Positions 6,053 through 7,947 of a stretch of 7,947 nt of DNA are shown here, piece after piece. The DNA is from Wolbachia pipientis (GTDB lineage: Bacteria > Pseudomonadota > Alphaproteobacteria > Rickettsiales > Anaplasmataceae). The notes below the pieces were generated by a model. The model had not been told where the DNA came from and did not search any database. It saw only the letters and a list, made by a program, of their open reading frames with translations. Position 1 is the stretch's first letter. Every line of letters starts with the position of its first letter. The position numbers and the translations under genes were made by a program. The stretch spans positions 1 through 7,947 of the forward strand of contig NZ_JAHDJT010000058.1 in NCBI RefSeq assembly GCF_023661085.1. The letters are read 5' to 3'.

Positions 6053-6937
6053 GTGAAAGAACAAAAATGCTTATTTGTCACTATAGCCGGTTTACCAAAT
6101 GCTGGGAAGTCTACGCTGATTAACAGCATTGTAGGTAAGAAGATTGCAATTGTTACTCCCACAGTGCAGACAACAAGGACGCAAATAAGGGGTATTGCAA
6201 TACACGGTGACACACAAATTATTTTTACTGATTCTCCGGGGATATTTTCGGCAGAAACGAAACTTGAGAAAACTCTAGTCAAATCTGCATGGTCAGCAAT
6301 CAGGGGTGATGACATCACTTTGTTGCTGGTTGATGTGAGCAATTATTTAAAAAATATAGAGAGAATCAAAACTATATTTGCGCGGCTGCAGCGCACAAAA
6401 GGCAGATGCATTTTGGTTATCAATAAGATTGATCTGGTAAAAAAACCTGAGTTAAAGATGGCGTATGGACATCTGAATTTACTTTATAGGTTTGAAAGAA
6501 TTTTCACAATATCCGCATTAAAGAGTGATGGACTTTCTGATTTGATAAGTTATTTATCTGAAGTTGCACCAGTGGGTCCTTGGTTTTATAGAGAAGATCA
6601 AATAACCGATTCCTCAACGAGTTTTTTATCAGCGGAAATTACGAGGGAAAAATTATTCTTGAATTTGCGTGAAGAATTGCCATATTCTATAGCTGTCATA
6701 ACTGAACAAATTCAGGAGAAAAAAGATAGGAGTTTAATCATAAAACAGGTCATATTTGTGCTGAGGGATAGCCACAAGAAAATAGTACTAGGAAAAGATG
6801 GCAGTAACATTAAAAAAATTGGCATCGAGGCACGTGTTGAGCTGGAGAAGTTGTTCGAGTGTAAAGTTCACCTGTTTTTATTCGTGAAAGTGCAGCATTG
6901 GACTGACCGTCCTGAGGAGTATATAAGCGATGCTTAA
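6053..6937 (+). CDS. era: GTPase Era, ribosome small-subunit assembly factor
   Basis: Era binds the 3' end of 16S rRNA and helps mature the 30S subunit, coupling GTP hydrolysis to assembly. The 294-residue product has the complete set of motifs: G1 GLPNAGKS (13-20), G2 region TTRTQIRG (40-47), G3 DSPG (60-63; most Era proteins have DTPG), G4 NKID (124-127) and G5 SAL (154-156). The C-terminal KH RNA-binding domain has GKDGSNIKKIG (247-257) and the typical end HLFLFVKVQHWTDRPEEY. Length is normal. The GTG start is chosen because KEQKCLFVTIAGLPNAGKS gives the usual short lead-in to G1 and no upstream ATG fits; no ribosome binding site is visible. It overlaps the exonuclease gene by eight bases. 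Confidence 0.97.
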   Translation: MKEQKCLFVTIAGLPNAGKSTLINSIVGKKIAIVTPTVQTTRTQIRGIAIHGDTQIIFTDSPGIFSAETKLEKTLVKSAWSAIRGDDITLLLVDVSNYLKNIERIKTIFARLQRTKGRCILVINKIDLVKKPELKMAYGHLNLLYRFERIFTISALKSDGLSDLISYLSEVAPVGPWFYREDQITDSSTSFLSAEITREKLFLNLREELPYSIAVITEQIQEKKDRSLIIKQVIFVLRDSHKKIVLGKDGSNIKKIGIEARVELEKLFECKVHLFLFVKVQHWTDRPEEYISDA

Positions 6938-7748
6938 TTCTTTACTGGTATTTGATATTGAAACTATACCAGATATAAACCCCTGCAAAAATTTACTCAA
7001 TATTTGTGATGATAGTAGTATAGAAGAGAAAAGAGACGCGTTAACAAAATATCACCTCGAGATAACAAACGGACAAAACCCTTTTCTTCGTCAGCCTTTC
7101 CACCAAATTGTAGTTATCAGTTTTTTACTCTGCAATATAAGCTGCAGAAATGGTTATGAGGTGTTTACACTACAGGAAATTAGGTCTGGCGGTACACTAA
7201 ATTCTAGTGAAAAAGAGCTATTGAAGGGATTTTTCAATTATATGTCGGAAAAAAGACCAAGGTTAGTCTCATTTAATGGGCGTGCTTTTGATATACCAGT
7301 GTTGAAGTACCGTGCTATGGTTCATGGCATTCAAGCAGAATATTTTCATAAAGCTGGTGATAAGTGGAATAGCTATAATCAAAGATACAGTAGTAATTGG
7401 CATTGCGATTTACTTGAATCCCTCTCTGATTTTGGAGCCTCCGCGAGAGTAAAAATGAACGAAGTTTGTGCAGCGCTTAATCTTCCTGGTAAAATTGGGG
7501 TTGATGGGTCGCAAGTTATGGGTTTATATGATAGCGGCAAAATGCAAGAGATTCGAGAGTATTGCGAAACAGACGTAATTAACACTTACTTAATTTACTT
7601 GAGATTTGTGCACCATCAAGGAAGAATCACTACCGAGAGCTACAACAAAAGTGTGGAAGAGCTACTTTTAGAATGCGAAAAAAAAGCACATCTAAAAAAA
7701 TTTAAAGAAGAATGGAAAATAACTTGTGGCGGAAAGTTTTATATTTGA
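6930..7748 (+). CDS. DEDDy 3'-5' exonuclease, predicted PolB-exonuclease-like family
   Basis: The 272-residue protein carries the ribonuclease-H-fold exonuclease motifs. Motif I is FDIETIPD (8-15, with D9 and E11 as metal ligands), motif II is SFNGRAFDIPVL (114-125, D121), and motif III is YCETD (211-215, Y211 and D215), making it the DEDDy type. HCD at 158-160 is also typical of the family related to the proofreading domain of B-family polymerases. It probably trims single-stranded DNA or RNA 3' ends; the physiological substrate is not established. The ATG lies inside the last codons of era, with GAGGAG (6914-6919) ten bases upstream, so the two genes are very likely cotranscribed and translationally coupled. 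Length is usual for the family and the frame is intact. Confidence 0.88.
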   Translation: MLNSLLVFDIETIPDINPCKNLLNICDDSSIEEKRDALTKYHLEITNGQNPFLRQPFHQIVVISFLLCNISCRNGYEVFTLQEIRSGGTLNSSEKELLKGFFNYMSEKRPRLVSFNGRAFDIPVLKYRAMVHGIQAEYFHKAGDKWNSYNQRYSSNWHCDLLESLSDFGASARVKMNEVCAALNLPGKIGVDGSQVMGLYDSGKMQEIREYCETDVINTYLIYLRFVHHQGRITTESYNKSVEELLLECEKKAHLKKFKEEWKITCGGKFYI

Positions 7749-7796
7749 ATCTAGAGGACTGGAATGCCCCCTGTGTTATCCGAGTAGCCTTTCCTT

Positions 7797-7850
7797 GTCA
7801 TCCAAGTGCCTCCTTTTCTTGTCATTCCAGCGCGTGACGCTGGGATCTAG
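7797..7850. repeat. Palindromic repeat copies downstream of the exonuclease gene
   Basis: GTCATTCCAGCG-CGTGA-CGCTGGGATCTAG (7821-7850) is a hairpin-forming member of the repeat family seen at 2292-2439. A truncated copy, GTCATCCAAGTGCC, starts at 7797, and an inverted half (ACTGGAATGCC) lies at 7758-7768. The 12-base inverted repeat may double as an RNA hairpin after the era-exonuclease operon. Nothing recognisable follows from 7851 to 7947. Confidence 0.65.
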
Positions 7851-7947
7851 GATACTACTTTAGTAATAAATATTTAAGAAATTTACCAAACGGAGAAAAA
7901 AGACAATAAAACCCCGAGGTAGCTAGTTATTCCACTCTCTATTTTAA

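Noticed and set aside
7883..7947. Possible C-terminus of a minus-strand gene (ending SYLGVLLSFFSVW) entering from the right edge
   Set aside because: Only 20 codons are visible and a run this long without stops is not unlikely by chance; more sequence to the right would decide.

Overview
The window looks like a chromosomal segment of a Wolbachia-type Rickettsiales endosymbiont (alphaproteobacterium). This is inferred, without any database search, from the low GC content, the porin architecture, a lone gene-transfer-agent (GTA) tail gene, dispersed palindromic repeats of the form TCATtCCAGyG...CrCTGGaATccag, and decayed metabolic genes beside intact housekeeping genes.

Left part (1-2460). An outer-membrane porin-like protein is encoded at 245-2206. 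It has a signal peptide, a long Lys/Glu-rich helical insert built partly of 11-residue repeats, and a beta-barrel ending in Phe. A strong 12-bp hairpin follows its stop codon, and then comes a roughly 150-bp compound palindromic element (2292-2439) with no gene in it.

Middle part (2461-4580). A GTA/phage tail-hub protein of the DUF2163/BR0599 family (2491-3303) is followed by tRNA-Ser(GGA) at 3344-3430. Next is an apparently N-terminally truncated NAD-binding, Cys-cluster oxidoreductase (3457-4086). It overlaps a broken 5-formyltetrahydrofolate cyclo-ligase gene (4070-4580), which has one frameshift and probably an internal deletion. The tRNA sits close to the missing 5' end of the oxidoreductase, which suggests a rearrangement boundary.

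Accessory gene (4539-6000). A full-length Fic-domain protein (probable AMP transferase with built-in inhibitory motif and C-terminal winged helix) lies on the minus strand. It overlaps the decayed cyclo-ligase gene tail to tail. Upstream of it is the most unusual structure in the window: a 72-bp tandem repeat carrying dyads of GAAAATAAG-N7-CTTATTTTC, spaced 31 and 40-41 bp (about 3 and 4 DNA turns). A further half-site falls inside the predicted fic promoter. This looks like a multi-operator control region.

Right part (6001-7947). The GTPase gene era (GTG start, with a possible promoter partly inside a degenerate palindromic repeat) overlaps by 8 bases a DEDDy 3'-5' exonuclease gene of the PolB-exonuclease-like family. 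These two form a compact housekeeping operon. The last 200 bases hold further palindromic repeat copies and no confident gene.
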